DNA from: Novosphingobium sp. PhB165
GTDB taxonomy: Bacteria; Pseudomonadota; Alphaproteobacteria; Sphingomonadales; Sphingomonadaceae
Assembly: GCF_004341845.1 (NCBI RefSeq)
Contig: NZ_SLVB01000004.1
Span: forward strand, 1-64,000
DNA length: 64,000 nucleotides
Direction: 5' to 3'
Under the pieces are notes generated by a model. The model was not told the origin of the DNA. It ran no database searches and saw only the letters and a list, made by a program, of their open reading frames with translations. Of the stretch, positions 18,021-27,254 are shown one piece after another; position 1 is the first letter of the stretch, and each line of letters starts with the position of its first letter. The translations under genes and the position numbers were made by a program.

Positions 18021-19085
18021 TCAGTCCTGCCCGAAGACGAGGCGCGTCACGTGCCCCATCTTGCGGCCTGGGCGGGCGGCCTCCTTGCCGTAAAGGTGCA
18101 GATGGTTGGCCGGATCGGCAAGGATCGTCGGCCAGTCATGCGCCTCGTCACCGATCAGGTTGCGCATTTCCACCTTGTTCGCGGCAAGCCCGGTACCGCC
18201 CAGCGGCAGTCCGCAGATCGCGCGTACATGGTTCTCGAACTGCGAGGTCACCGCGCCTTCGATTGTCCAGTGCCCGGAATTGTGCACGCGCGGCGCCATC
18301 TCGTTGAACACGGGGCCATTTTCGGTCGCGAAGAATTCGAGCGTGAGCACACCGACGTAATCGAGCGCTTCGGCCACCTTGGCGGCAAGCGCGCGGGCAG
18401 CGGGAAGCTGTTCGAGAATCCCGGAAGATGCCGGAACCGTGCTGAGCGCGAGAATCCCGCTTTCGTGGACGTTCTCGGCCGAATCGAAGTAGCGGATATC
18501 GCCATCGGCGCCCCGGCACAGGATCACCGAGAATTCGGCGAAGAAAGTGACGAAGCCTTCGTAGATCAGCGGCTGGGCCGGAAGGTCGAGCCCTTCGGCG
18601 TCCGCCGGCGTCATGATCCGCCACTGGCCCTTGCCGTCATAGCCGTCGCGCCGGGTCTTGAGGATGCCGGGCGTGCCGATCTCGGCAATCGCAGCCGCCA
18701 GATCCTCGGCCGAATCGACCGGGAAGGACGGGGCAGGAGTGCCGCCCAGTTCGGTGACGAAACGCTTCTCGTTCAACCGATCCTGCGCGGTTTCGAGCGC
18801 GCGGGCATGCGCCAGCAGCGGCACGTCGCCCAGCGCCGCCAGCGGGGCGACAGGCACGTTCTCGAACTCGTAGGTCACGACGGCGCAGTCCGCCCCGAAC
18901 TTCGCCATCGCCTCGGCATCGTCCCAGGCGGCGCAAGTGAAGGCGGCGCTCACTTCGGCGGCGATAGAATCGGCCTCCGGCGCGTAGATGTGGCAGCGGT
19001 AGCCGAGCTGCGCGGCGGCCATCGCGATCATTCGGCCGAGCTGGCCGCCGCCGAGAATGCCGATGGTTTCGCCGGGGGGTATCAT
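18021..19085 (-). CDS. purK: 5-(carboxyamino)imidazole ribonucleotide synthase PurK
   Basis: A 354-residue ATP-grasp ligase that carboxylates AIR to N5-CAIR in purine synthesis. The N-terminal motif GILGGGQLGRMIAMAAAQLG (about 9-28) binds the substrate; ATP-grasp motifs follow (TRRDGYDGKGQ near 150; FNEMAPRVHNSGHWT near 260). The ATG at 19085 is just before this motif; a longer frame to 19232 runs into purE. It follows purE after 34 bases. Confidence 0.95.
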   Translation of the reverse strand: MIPPGETIGILGGGQLGRMIAMAAAQLGYRCHIYAPEADSIAAEVSAAFTCAAWDDAEAMAKFGADCAVVTYEFENVPVAPLAALGDVPLLAHARALETAQDRLNEKRFVTELGGTPAPSFPVDSAEDLAAAIAEIGTPGILKTRRDGYDGKGQWRIMTPADAEGLDLPAQPLIYEGFVTFFAEFSVILCRGADGDIRYFDSAENVHESGILALSTVPASSGILEQLPAARALAAKVAEALDYVGVLTLEFFATENGPVFNEMAPRVHNSGHWTIEGAVTSQFENHVRAICGLPLGGTGLAANKVEMRNLIGDEAHDWPTILADPANHLHLYGKEAARPGRKMGHVTRLVFGQD

Positions 19086-19119
19086 TACGCCGTTACTCGA
19101 TATGTCAGGAGGGAAAGGG

Positions 19120-19617
19120 TCAGGACGGGCGGACAGCCACGCTTTCGGTCTGCGCGGCACGGAAAGCCTTGAGCCGTTCGGCCAGCGCCGCATCGGTGAT
19201 AGCCAGGATCGCGGCGGCGAGCAGGCCCGCATTGGCCGCGCCCGCCTCGCCGATGGCTAGCGTGCCGACCGGGATACCCGCCGGCATCTGGACGATCGAG
19301 AGCAGGCTGTCCTGCCCCGAAAGCGCCTTCGACTGGACCGGCACGCCCAGCACCGGCAGGTGCGTGAGCGCGGCAACCATGCCCGGCAGATGCGCAGCAC
19401 CGCCGGCCCCGGCGATCACGACCTTGAAGCCTTCGTCGGCCGCGCCCTTGGCGAAGTCCACCATGCGCTCAGGCGTACGGTGCGCCGAAACGATGCGCGC
19501 GTCATAGGCAATGCCGAGCTTGTCGAGCATCTCGGCGGCCTTGCCCATGGTCGGCCAGTCGGACTGGCTGCCCATGATGATCGCGACCGGCGGGGTGCCC
19601 GTTTCCGAAGCGGCCAT
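19120..19617 (-). CDS. purE: N5-carboxyaminoimidazole ribonucleotide mutase PurE
   Basis: A 165-residue class I PurE that moves the carboxyl group of N5-CAIR to give CAIR. Motifs seen: [12 protein letters not shown] (13-24), SAHRTPERM with the active-site histidine (44-52), [12 protein letters not shown] (69-80) and [14 protein letters not shown] (109-122). It directly precedes its pathway partner purK and starts 1 base after gpmA ends. Confidence 0.96.
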   Translation of the reverse strand: MAASETGTPPVAIIMGSQSDWPTMGKAAEMLDKLGIAYDARIVSAHRTPERMVDFAKGAADEGFKVVIAGAGGAAHLPGMVAALTHLPVLGVPVQSKALSGQDSLLSIVQMPAGIPVGTLAIGEAGAANAGLLAAAILAITDAALAERLKAFRAAQTESVAVRPS

Positions 19618-19618
19618 C

Positions 19619-20305
19619 TCAGCGCTCCGAGAGATAGTAGCGGTCGAGCACCGTCAGATCGTCAGCCAGTTCGTAAACGATCGGCTGGCCGGTCGGGATC
19701 TCCAGACCGGTGATCTCGTCGTCCGAGATGTTCGAGAGGTGCTTCACCAGCGCGCGCAGCGAATTGCCGTGGGCCGAGACGAGCACGTCGGCGCCCGCCT
19801 TCAGGTGCGGCACGATCGAGCCCTGATAGTAAGGCAGAACGCGCGCGATGGTGTCCTTGAGGCTTTCGGTCTGCGGCACGTCGATCCCGGCGTAGCGCGG
19901 ATCGGTAGAGAGATCGAACTCGCTGCCCTTCTCCAGCACCGGTGGCGGCGTGTCGAAGCTGCGGCGCCAGATCTTCACCTGATCCTCGCCATGCTTGGCA
20001 GCGGTCTCCGCCTTGTTGAGGCCGGTGAGCCCGCCATAATGACGCTCGTTGAGTCGCCAGTCCTTGGTTTCCGGGATCCACAGCAGACCGGCCGCTTTCA
20101 GCGCGAAGTGCAGCGTGCGGATCGCGCGCGTCTGCAGCGAGGTGAAGGCGACGGTGGGCACGATGCCCTTTTCCTTGAGAAGCGCACCGGCGGCGCGGGC
20201 CTCTTCCTCACCCTTTTCGGTAAGGTCCACGTCCCACCAGCCGGTGAAACGGTTTTCGAGGTTCCATTGGCTCTGGCCGTGGCGGACGAGAATCAGGCGA
20301 GGCAA
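19619..20305 (-). CDS. gpmA: 2,3-bisphosphoglycerate-dependent phosphoglycerate mutase GpmA
   Basis: A 228-residue glycolytic enzyme exchanging 3- and 2-phosphoglycerate through a phosphohistidine. The RHG motif with H9 ([12 protein letters not shown]), [13 protein letters not shown], the [14 protein letters not shown] loop, and the second histidine in [14 protein letters not shown] are all present. It is the first clear gene of the minus-strand operon continuing with purE and purK. Confidence 0.96.
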   Translation of the reverse strand: MPRLILVRHGQSQWNLENRFTGWWDVDLTEKGEEEARAAGALLKEKGIVPTVAFTSLQTRAIRTLHFALKAAGLLWIPETKDWRLNERHYGGLTGLNKAETAAKHGEDQVKIWRRSFDTPPPVLEKGSEFDLSTDPRYAGIDVPQTESLKDTIARVLPYYQGSIVPHLKAGADVLVSAHGNSLRALVKHLSNISDDEITGLEIPTGQPIVYELADDLTVLDRYYLSER

Positions 20306-20380
20306 GGCATCACTCCGAGGTCTGGTCGGCGCCCGGGGGAACGCCGGAAGGCAGGCGGACGTTATCTCCGCGCGCAGCCC

Positions 20381-20590
20381 CTAGCTTTCCGGGGACGATT
20401 TGGAAAGCCTGTCCGATTCGCAATCGTCGCCGATCGCGGGGTCGGCGCGCTGGTCAGGCTCGGCATCTTCGCTATCGACAGTCAGGGCCCGCGCCTGCGC
20501 CTTGCGGCGGTGCAGATTTTCACGCAGCTTTGCGGCGAGCCTTTCCTCGCGGGTTTTCGCCGATTGTGCGTCTTTGGGCCGGCCGTTCAT
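20381..20590 (-). CDS. Small basic conserved hypothetical protein
   Basis: A 69-residue protein beginning MNGRPKDAQSAKTREERLAA. Its first half is strongly basic and helical (KTREERLAAKLRENLHRRKAQARA) and its second half acidic. The ATG at 20590 was preferred to a longer frame to 20659 because the extra N-terminal residues look non-coding. Many sphingomonads carry a similar short protein as far as I recall. Function unknown; the basic half could bind nucleic acid. Confidence 0.6.
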   Translation of the reverse strand: MNGRPKDAQSAKTREERLAAKLRENLHRRKAQARALTVDSEDAEPDQRADPAIGDDCESDRLSKSSPES

Positions 20591-20729
20591 GCCGTTTTCA
20601 ATGGCCTTGCAAAAAAGAATGCGCAAGCACCGCTTGACAATTGTCCCGCCCCCAGACATTAGCGCGCCCCTGCCCCGGGTCGCCGGCGGCAGGCGCTGAA
20701 GCGCTGGCCGAAAGGCCTTCGGATCAGGC

Positions 20730-20804
20730 GCTGCTGTAGCTCAGTGGTAGAGCGCGTCATTGGTAATGACGAGGTCGGGAGTTCAATCCTCCCCAGCAGC
20801 ACCA
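20730..20804 (+). tRNA. tRNA-Thr (anticodon GGT)
   Basis: Acceptor stem GCTGCTG pairs with CAGCAGC, followed by A and an encoded CCA. D-arm (AGCTCAGTGGTAGAGC), anticodon stem GTCAT/ATGAC with loop TGGTA-type centre giving anticodon GGT, and T-arm with GTTCAATCC are intact. It reads ACC threonine codons. Confidence 0.96.
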
Positions 20805-20929
20805 TTCCTTCCCTTTTACATTGTTGGAATCGGTGTCCGCCGTGCGGTGGGCGATTCGCGCTGCGTCGGCACTTCACCGGGCGCGGCGATGCTTGAGCCT
20901 TGCCCATAGTCCGGGGTAAAGACGCCGCG

Positions 20930-21619
20930 ATGGTGAGGGAATCGAATCGGATGGACCGGGCTCCGGCCCCTGCTTCGGCCGCCGGTGTGCTGGCGGCGCT
21001 GATTCTCGCCGCCGTGCCGGGGATGGCCAAGGCGGATGTGCTCGAAATCGGCAAGGGCGGCACTTATCAATGGGTTGCCGGAGGGCCCGCGCAGGCCGCC
21101 ATTGATCCCCTGACTCCGAATTCCGATGCCACGGGCACGGCCGAATTCACCGACAGTGCCGCGCCTCCTCCCGAAGTCGAAGCCGCCGCGCTTGCGCCGC
21201 AATCGATCACCGATGCGCTCGATGCCGCCGGTCCGACGCGCTGGCGTGCCCGCATCGCCCAGCTCGCCGCCAAGTACGACATCAGCCCTACTCTGCTCGA
21301 AGCGGTGGTCTGGCAGGAAAGCCGGTGGAATGAACTCGCCGTCTCGCCCGTAGGCGCGCGCGGCCTTGCCCAGCTGATGCCCGGCACCGCCGCGCAAATG
21401 GGGGTGAATGCGGGCGATCCCATGGCCAATCTCGAAGGCGGCGCCCGCTATTTGCGCATGCAGCTAGACGCCTTTGGCGGCGATATCGAAAAGGCGCTGG
21501 CCGCCTACAATGCCGGCCCCGGCCGCGTCGCCAAGGCCGGCGGGGTCCCCAATATTCGCGAAACCCGCGCTTATGTCGCAGCGATCATGGCGCGCCTCAC
21601 GGATCCGGTGCGCCAGTAG
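20930..21619 (+). CDS. Lytic transglycosylase, SLT domain protein
   Basis: About 229 residues from the ATG at 20930 (an ATG at 20951 is also possible). A hydrophobic export segment (AGVLAALILAAVPGMAKA) leads to a low-complexity linker and a C-terminal SLT domain, with the catalytic glutamate in VVWQESRWN, then SPVGARGLAQLMPGTA and AAYNAGPGRV. It cleaves the glycan strands of peptidoglycan in the periplasm. The missing RBS makes the start uncertain. It is isolated between tRNA-Thr and the convergent galU. Confidence 0.9.
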   Translation: MVRESNRMDRAPAPASAAGVLAALILAAVPGMAKADVLEIGKGGTYQWVAGGPAQAAIDPLTPNSDATGTAEFTDSAAPPPEVEAAALAPQSITDALDAAGPTRWRARIAQLAAKYDISPTLLEAVVWQESRWNELAVSPVGARGLAQLMPGTAAQMGVNAGDPMANLEGGARYLRMQLDAFGGDIEKALAAYNAGPGRVAKAGGVPNIRETRAYVAAIMARLTDPVRQ

Positions 21620-21626
21620 ACGAGCC

Positions 21627-21655
21627 GTGTCCGGGGACCAGTTGTTCCCCGGCAC
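21627..21655. terminator. Hairpin between convergent transglycosylase and galU genes
   Basis: CCGGGGA and TCCCCGG pair, extended by GTG/CAC outside one bulged base. No T-run follows on either strand, so its role as terminator is tentative; position between two convergent genes favours it. Confidence 0.45.
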
Positions 21656-21676
21656 GATTCCTGAAGCGCTTTGACG

Positions 21677-22558
21677 TCAATCCAGCAGGCGCTTCGCGAT
21701 CCGGCGCACTTCCTCGCCCATGTCGGCACGGTCGAGCGCGATGGCGAGCGTCGCTTCAACGAAGCCCACTTTCGAACCGCAATCGAAGCGCTGGCCTGCA
21801 AAAGTCACCGCGTGGAACGGCTGCTGGCCAATGAGCTTGGCCATCGAATCGGTGAGCTGAATCTCGCCCCCCGCACCCTTGCCCTGGTTGGCGAGCAGAT
21901 CCATCACTTCCGGCTGTAGGATGTAGCGCCCCGAAACGATCTTGTTCGACGGCGCGTCCTCGACCTTCGGCTTTTCGACCAGGCCCTTCACTTCGGTAAG
22001 ATTGCCCCGCGATTCGCCCGGCGCGATCACGCCGTAGCTGGAGACTTCCTCGCGCGGCACTTCCAGCACCGAGACGAGGTTGCCGCCCACTTCATTGTAG
22101 GCCTCCACCATCTGCGCCATGCAGCCCGGCGAACCATACATCAGCTCGTCCGGCAGGAAGATCGCGAAAGGTTCGTCCCCTGTCACGGCACGCGCGCACC
22201 ACACCGCATGGCCCAGCCCGAGCGGCACCTGCTGGCGCACGGTCACGAGATTGCCCGGCTGGATACGGGTGGGATCAAGCGCATCGAGCGACTTGCCCCG
22301 CGCGCTCATCGTCGCTTCCAGTTCGTAGGCCGTGTCGAAATGCTCGACGATCGCGGTCTTGCCGCGGCCGGTGACGAAGATAAATTCCTCGATCCCCGCC
22401 TCGCGCGCTTCATCCACCGCGTACTGGATCAGCGGCCGGTCGACGACCGGCAGAAGTTCCTTGGGGATGGCTTTGGTTGCGGGGAGAAATCGAGTGCCCA
22501 GGCCGGCAACGGGAAAGACGGCCTTGCGAACGGGCTTTTTGAACTGTTCTGCCGACAT
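21677..22558 (-). CDS. galU: UTP-glucose-1-phosphate uridylyltransferase GalU
   Basis: A 293-residue enzyme making UDP-glucose for envelope polysaccharides. Motifs: GLGTRFLPATKAIPKELLPV (19-38), the QQVPLGLGHAVWCA region (about 110-123), FLPDELMY (about 134-141) and VEKPK (about 188-192). The start ATG at 22558 opens MSAEQFKKPVRKAVFPVAG; a longer frame through the murA promoter region is not credible. It is divergent from murA across 138 bases. Confidence 0.95.
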   Translation of the reverse strand: MSAEQFKKPVRKAVFPVAGLGTRFLPATKAIPKELLPVVDRPLIQYAVDEAREAGIEEFIFVTGRGKTAIVEHFDTAYELEATMSARGKSLDALDPTRIQPGNLVTVRQQVPLGLGHAVWCARAVTGDEPFAIFLPDELMYGSPGCMAQMVEAYNEVGGNLVSVLEVPREEVSSYGVIAPGESRGNLTEVKGLVEKPKVEDAPSNKIVSGRYILQPEVMDLLANQGKGAGGEIQLTDSMAKLIGQQPFHAVTFAGQRFDCGSKVGFVEATLAIALDRADMGEEVRRIAKRLLD

Positions 22559-22696
22559 AGCCGAAAGTCTGGCTCCTTGATGTTTCGATGCGATTAAAGA
22601 CACTTCGCAGACGCAGCGCAACTGTCCATCGCCGATCTGCTCCGGAACTGCCGAGGTGTGCTTGCTGCGGGCCCAAATCCCGCTAAAGGACGGGAA

Positions 22697-23980
22697 ATGG
22701 ACAAGATCATCATCGAAGGCGGCAAGCGCCTTTCCGGCACGATTCCTGTTTCGGGCGCGAAGAACGCGGCGCTGACCCTGCTGCCCTGCGCCCTGCTGAC
22801 CGAAGAACCGCTGACGCTGCGCAATCTGCCGCGTCTGGCGGACATCGACGGGTTCCAGCACCTGATGAACCAATTCGGCATCTCGACGATGATCGCCGGC
22901 AACCGCCCGGAAGATTTCGGCCGCGTGATGACGCTTCAGGCGACGCGCATCACCAGCTCGGTCGCGCCTTACGACCTCGTGCGCAAGATGCGCGCCTCGA
23001 TCCTCGTGCTCGGCCCGATGCTGGCGCGCATGGGTGAGGCCACCGTCTCGCTGCCCGGCGGCTGCGCCATCGGCAATCGTCCGATCGACCTGCACCTGAA
23101 GGCGCTCGAAGCGCTCGGCGCCCAGATCGAGATGGCGGCGGGCTATGTCCGCGCCATTGCGCCAGATGGCGGCATGCCCGGCGGGCGCTATTCCTTCCCG
23201 GTGGTCTCGGTCGGCGCGACCGAGAACGCGCTGATGGCCGCCGTGCTCTGCACCGGCACCTCGACGCTCCACAATGCCGCGCGCGAGCCGGAAATCGTCG
23301 ACTTGTGCAACCTACTCGTCGCGATGGGCGCGCAGATCGAGGGCATCGGCACTTCCGACCTCACCATCCACGGCGTGAAGCGCCTCCACGGCGCGACCTA
23401 CATGGTCATGCCCGATCGTATCGAAGCGGGCTCCTATGCCTGCGCGGCCGCGATCACCGGCGGTGAAGTCACGCTCAAGGGCGCCAAGATCGAGGACATG
23501 GAAGCGACCGTGCAGGCTCTGCGCGACGCCGGCGTCCATGTCGAGCAGACCGCCGGAGGCCTCCACGTCGCCGCCGATGGTCCGCTGAAGCCCGTCACCC
23601 TCTCGACCGCGCCCTACCCCGGTTTCGCCACCGACATGCAGGCCCAGCTCATGGCCCTGCTCTGCCGCGCCGAGGGCTCCAGCGTGCTGACCGAAACGAT
23701 CTTCGAGAACCGCTATATGCACGTTCCCGAACTCAATCGCATGAGCGCGCATATCGAGACCAAGGGCCGCACCGCGATCGTCCACGGCGTGCCGAAGCTG
23801 ACGGGTGCCGAAGTCATGGCGACCGACTTGCGCGCTTCGATGAGTCTGGTGATCGCCGGCCTCGCGGCCGAAGGCGAGACGCAAGTCCACCGGCTCTATC
23901 ACCTCGATCGCGGTTATGAGCGGCTTGAGGAAAAGCTCGCTCTGGTCGGCGCGCAGATCGAACGGATCGGCGGCGACTGA
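22697..23980 (+). CDS. murA: UDP-N-acetylglucosamine 1-carboxyvinyltransferase MurA
   Basis: A 427-residue enzyme for the first committed step of peptidoglycan synthesis, adding enolpyruvate to UDP-GlcNAc. The start [20 protein letters not shown] follows an AAGGACGGG ribosome-binding site; an upstream start at 22658 is less good. The catalytic cysteine C123 lies in [11 protein letters not shown], the fosfomycin-sensitive form. K22 and N23 of the KN pair in GAKNAAL are present. Confidence 0.96.
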   Translation: MDKIIIEGGKRLSGTIPVSGAKNAALTLLPCALLTEEPLTLRNLPRLADIDGFQHLMNQFGISTMIAGNRPEDFGRVMTLQATRITSSVAPYDLVRKMRASILVLGPMLARMGEATVSLPGGCAIGNRPIDLHLKALEALGAQIEMAAGYVRAIAPDGGMPGGRYSFPVVSVGATENALMAAVLCTGTSTLHNAAREPEIVDLCNLLVAMGAQIEGIGTSDLTIHGVKRLHGATYMVMPDRIEAGSYACAAAITGGEVTLKGAKIEDMEATVQALRDAGVHVEQTAGGLHVAADGPLKPVTLSTAPYPGFATDMQAQLMALLCRAEGSSVLTETIFENRYMHVPELNRMSAHIETKGRTAIVHGVPKLTGAEVMATDLRASMSLVIAGLAAEGETQVHRLYHLDRGYERLEEKLALVGAQIERIGGD

Positions 23981-24005
23981 GGCAACCGCGCCCAGCGTCC
24001 TGCGT

Positions 24006-24021
24006 TGCTTCACGTGGAACA
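24006..24021. other. Degenerate parS-like site downstream of murA
   Basis: TGCTTCACGTGGAACA matches the perfect local parS with two differences; one of them (T at position 5) is found in the Caulobacter/Bacillus form of parS. It is intergenic. Weak on its own, more believable given the other copies. Confidence 0.35.
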
Positions 24022-24094
24022 CCCCCGGAATGGCAATTCCATGCTGACACCGGGGGCCTGGTGGGGACACGTCCCCCAAAGAGGAGCAGGACCG

Positions 24095-24325
24095 ATGGGA
24101 CTGATCAAGTTGGCCGTCGCCGGTGCCGCCGGCTACGCGCTCTATAAGTACGCAACCCGGGACCAGGAAGAACCGCTGGCGGCCACCGCCGGCAACGGAA
24201 CCGCTTGCCCGCCGGTACGCGATGCGGGCCCCGAAAACATGACAACCAAGCCGAAGAAGTGGTCGAAGACCGACGAGGCGATCGACGAGAGCTTCCCCGC
24301 CAGCGATCCGCCGTCCACCTATTAA
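24095..24325 (+). CDS. Small membrane-anchored protein with DESFPASDPPS motif
   Basis: A 76-residue protein: one N-terminal hydrophobic segment (LIKLAVAGAAGYALYKYAT), a short linker, and the C-terminal motif KTDEAIDESFPASDPPSTY, seen at the end of many small alphaproteobacterial proteins of unknown role. GAGGAG before the ATG at 24095 supports this start. It is followed by a good bidirectional terminator. Confidence 0.72.
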   Translation: MGLIKLAVAGAAGYALYKYATRDQEEPLAATAGNGTACPPVRDAGPENMTTKPKKWSKTDEAIDESFPASDPPSTY

Positions 24326-24340
24326 AACTCTCCACATACA

Positions 24341-24374
24341 AAAGGGCGGCAACCTCGCAGTTGCCGCTCTTTTT
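24341..24374. terminator. Bidirectional intrinsic terminator
   Basis: AAAGGGCGGCAAC and GTTGCCGCTCTTT pair around CTCGCA with one mismatch, with T-runs outward on both strands. It separates the small membrane protein from the convergent PAS-like gene. Confidence 0.85.
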
Positions 24375-24380
24375 GCATGT

Positions 24381-25793
24381 TCATTCCAGCAGACGGCGCG
24401 CGGCGCGGTCGAGCAGCGTGTCGTCATCGCTGACTTCGCCCAGCAGCACCACCTCGCCACGTTCGTCGCGGCGGGCAACGAGGATGGTGAATTCGCTGTC
24501 CTTGCCCACTTCGCTCAGTGCCTTGGGCGATAGCGCGCGCAGGCCACGCACCATGCGATCATGGCGCGTCTCGCCCTGTGCGGCACGGTCGCTCTCCTCG
24601 CGTCGCAGGCGGCGTTCGTCGCGGACGACGGCCTTGATGCCGCCCGGTTGCGCGGCCAGGAACGGCGTCAGATCGCCCCGTCCGAGCCCCAGCCGCTGGG
24701 CATGGGCAATGACTCCGGCGAATTCGGTCAGGCGGGTCTTGTCATAGTCGGCGCCGAACACGAGCTTCATGAGCGGCACCAGCGGCGCACGGTCCTGCAC
24801 CTTGAGGCCCGCATCTTCCAGCAATTCGGCAAGTTCATCGGGCGCGTCGGAGGCCGCCAGCACGAAGTCGTAGGCGCGGCCAATCGCCGCATAGAGCGCC
24901 TGACGGGAGCGATCCTCGGCCCCCACCGCCGCCTGCGCCAGTTCGCGCGCGGAGGCCAGCCAATCGGCCAGTTCCATGTCGGCGGTGAGTTCGAGGATAT
25001 CCAGTTCGCCGGATTCATCAAGCATGCCCGGTTCGCCGAGCATAAAGGTGTCATCGAGCACGAACTCGCCATCGCGCGAGCCGCCGAAAACCTCACCCTC
25101 GCCAAAGGCCACATCGGGCAGGGCCCCGCCCGCACCCGCGATTTCGGCCGGGCCATCGGCCCAGCCGCCGAGCGGCAGCGGATCGCGCGGCAGCGGCGAA
25201 CGTGCGACGAGCATATCGTCCACCTGCCGCATCAGCGCGTCGGTGCTCGCCTGATCGGCGATCTCCTTCCAGTTGATGACGCCGTAGATCCACTCGATCC
25301 GCGAAGGATCCCGCGCGAAAGGCAGCAGGATGCCACGATAGAGCACTGTCGCCCCGCGCAGATTGACGAATTCCGCCTCGAATCCGATCGGCGCCTCGTT
25401 GGCGAGAATCTGCATGTAATGGTCGGTAATGCGCGAGAGCAGCGAGCGGCTGGGCACTTGCCCCAGACTGCCGATTTCACCCTGCGCGCCGCATTCCTCG
25501 GCCAGTGCGGCGCCGAGCCATGCGATCCGGGGATCGTCGATCCCGCCGGAAAAGTCGAGCAGGACGCCGTGAGGGCCGAAATCGGGGTGTTCGTCCGGCC
25601 TCAGGTCGGCAATGTCGGGGAACTGGCGGTCCCCCAGCAGGCTGGCCCAGAAGTTATAGGCGCGCACCTGCATGCGCCGTTCGTCGCCCATGGCGAAAGA
25701 CGAGCGGGTCTCATGCCCGCCGATGCTGTCGTCCGAATCATAGCCACTATCCGGCCCATCCCGGGTGGTGAACTCGCCGCGCAACGTATCCAT
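24381..25793 (-). CDS. Conserved protein with possible PAS-type domain, function unknown
   Basis: About 470 residues from MDTLRGEF at 25793; an ATG at 25847 is the alternative. No signal peptide. Residues about 50-190 (RAYNFWASLLGDRQFPDI ... ILLPFARDPSRIEWIYGVINW) resemble the PAS_5-like sensory domains of alphaproteobacteria, where the pattern of a short helix then a five-strand sheet ends in a conserved W. The middle is acidic, rich in D and E, and the C-terminal part (about 320-470) is helical. No enzymatic motif is seen. It could be a cytoplasmic sensor without its own output domain. Confidence 0.6.
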   Translation of the reverse strand: MDTLRGEFTTRDGPDSGYDSDDSIGGHETRSSFAMGDERRMQVRAYNFWASLLGDRQFPDIADLRPDEHPDFGPHGVLLDFSGGIDDPRIAWLGAALAEECGAQGEIGSLGQVPSRSLLSRITDHYMQILANEAPIGFEAEFVNLRGATVLYRGILLPFARDPSRIEWIYGVINWKEIADQASTDALMRQVDDMLVARSPLPRDPLPLGGWADGPAEIAGAGGALPDVAFGEGEVFGGSRDGEFVLDDTFMLGEPGMLDESGELDILELTADMELADWLASARELAQAAVGAEDRSRQALYAAIGRAYDFVLAASDAPDELAELLEDAGLKVQDRAPLVPLMKLVFGADYDKTRLTEFAGVIAHAQRLGLGRGDLTPFLAAQPGGIKAVVRDERRLRREESDRAAQGETRHDRMVRGLRALSPKALSEVGKDSEFTILVARRDERGEVVLLGEVSDDDTLLDRAARRLLE

Positions 25794-25902
25794 CGTCGGA
25801 AAACCCCATTTCAGTGGTTCCGATTGTGATCCATCGTGGTGAATCATTCTTTAAAGCGCGGCAGGAAATGCCGCGTAGCGATATCCCTGGCCGCGCGAGT
25901 AG

Positions 25903-27204
25903 TCAGCGCGGGCGCAGCACGCCCTCTCCCGGGCGCGGCATCGGCGCGATGAATCGCAGCACGACGAAGGAGACGAAAAGCAGCACCGCCCCACCGTGCA
26001 GCGCGAACGGCAGCCCCTTCCAGTCCGCCAGCGTGCCCCATGTCCCGGCGCCCATCGCCATGCCGCCGAACGTCACCGCCTGATAGATCGACAGGCAGCG
26101 GCCCAGCACCTCATCGGGCGAGCGCATCTGTACGGCGGTGTTGATGGTGGTGAGAATCAGCACCCAGCTCACCCCGGCCAGGAAAGCGCTGGGCATGACC
26201 GCCACCAGCGTATGCCCCGCCGCAGCAATCAGCAGCGCCACGATGTAGAGCGACGCCCCCAGTGCGAGAATGCCCTCCAGCCCCAGCCGACGGCGAATCG
26301 GGCCGATCGACGGCGCCGCCAGAATCGAGCCGATGCCGAACAGGCCGAGCATGATTCCATAATCGACCTCGCTACCGTGGATCGAGGTGTTCACCACCCC
26401 CGGAAGCAGCGACTGGAAAGTCGCAAGGCAGAAGCCCAGCCCAAAGCCCCGGATCAGGATTCGCCGTAGCGGCACGGACCGCGCGCAAAAGGCAATCCCG
26501 GCGCCGACGGCGGGCAGGATCGGGCGGGCATTGATGGTCCGCGCCTCGGGCCGCCACCAGAGCAGCACGACGATCAGACCGATATAGCTCACCGCATTGA
26601 TCGCGAATGCGAAAGCCGGATTCCAGATCGAGATCAGGAGCCCGCCCAGTGCCGGGCCAACCGAGCGCGCGATGTTGAACGAGATCGAATTGAGCGCGAT
26701 CGCCTGCGGCAATTGCTCGGGATCGACCTGTTGCCGCACCGAGGCCTGCCACGCGGGCGAATTGAGCGCTGTGCCCGTCCCCACGCCGAACGTGAAGCTC
26801 AGCAGCAGGTATGGCGTCATCCACCCGGCATAAGTCAGCACCGCCAGCAGCGCCGAGACCACCAGCATGCCCACTTGCGAGATGAGCATGACCATGCGGC
26901 GGTCGTAATTGTCGGCGATAGCCCCGGCGAAGACGCCCAGAAACATGATGGGCACAGTTGCCGAGGCCTGCACCAGCGCAACCAGTTTGTGCGACGTGGT
27001 CAGCTCGGTCATCAGCCAGGCCGCCCCCACGCTCTGAAGGGTCGAGCCGAGGTTCGAGAACAAGTTGGCGATCCAGATCGCGCGGAACACCGGATAGCGG
27101 AACGGCGAGAATGTGCCGTGCGCGGGGCGCGGGACCAGCCCCGAGGTCGCCGCGTCAACGACGTCTTCGATCAGTTCCTCAACGATATCCTGCTGCTTGG
27201 TCAC
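25903..27204 (-). CDS. MFS transporter
   Basis: A 433-residue major facilitator with about twelve transmembrane helices after a 40-residue cytoplasmic N-terminus. The loop 2-3 motif is FAGAIADNYDRRMVMLISQ, and FRAIWIANLFSNLGSTLQSV marks helix 1. It resembles the enterobactin-exporter-like MFS_3 group, often drug or siderophore efflux, but the substrate is not readable. It is the last gene of a minus-strand run and 50 bases behind the fatty acid hydroxylase gene. Confidence 0.9.
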   Translation of the reverse strand: MTKQQDIVEELIEDVVDAATSGLVPRPAHGTFSPFRYPVFRAIWIANLFSNLGSTLQSVGAAWLMTELTTSHKLVALVQASATVPIMFLGVFAGAIADNYDRRMVMLISQVGMLVVSALLAVLTYAGWMTPYLLLSFTFGVGTGTALNSPAWQASVRQQVDPEQLPQAIALNSISFNIARSVGPALGGLLISIWNPAFAFAINAVSYIGLIVVLLWWRPEARTINARPILPAVGAGIAFCARSVPLRRILIRGFGLGFCLATFQSLLPGVVNTSIHGSEVDYGIMLGLFGIGSILAAPSIGPIRRRLGLEGILALGASLYIVALLIAAAGHTLVAVMPSAFLAGVSWVLILTTINTAVQMRSPDEVLGRCLSIYQAVTFGGMAMGAGTWGTLADWKGLPFALHGGAVLLFVSFVVLRFIAPMPRPGEGVLRPR

Positions 27205-27254
27205 GCTACCGCGTTAAGCCGCAAGCGCCTGATCGGCAACCGCCCGGCCTGCTT

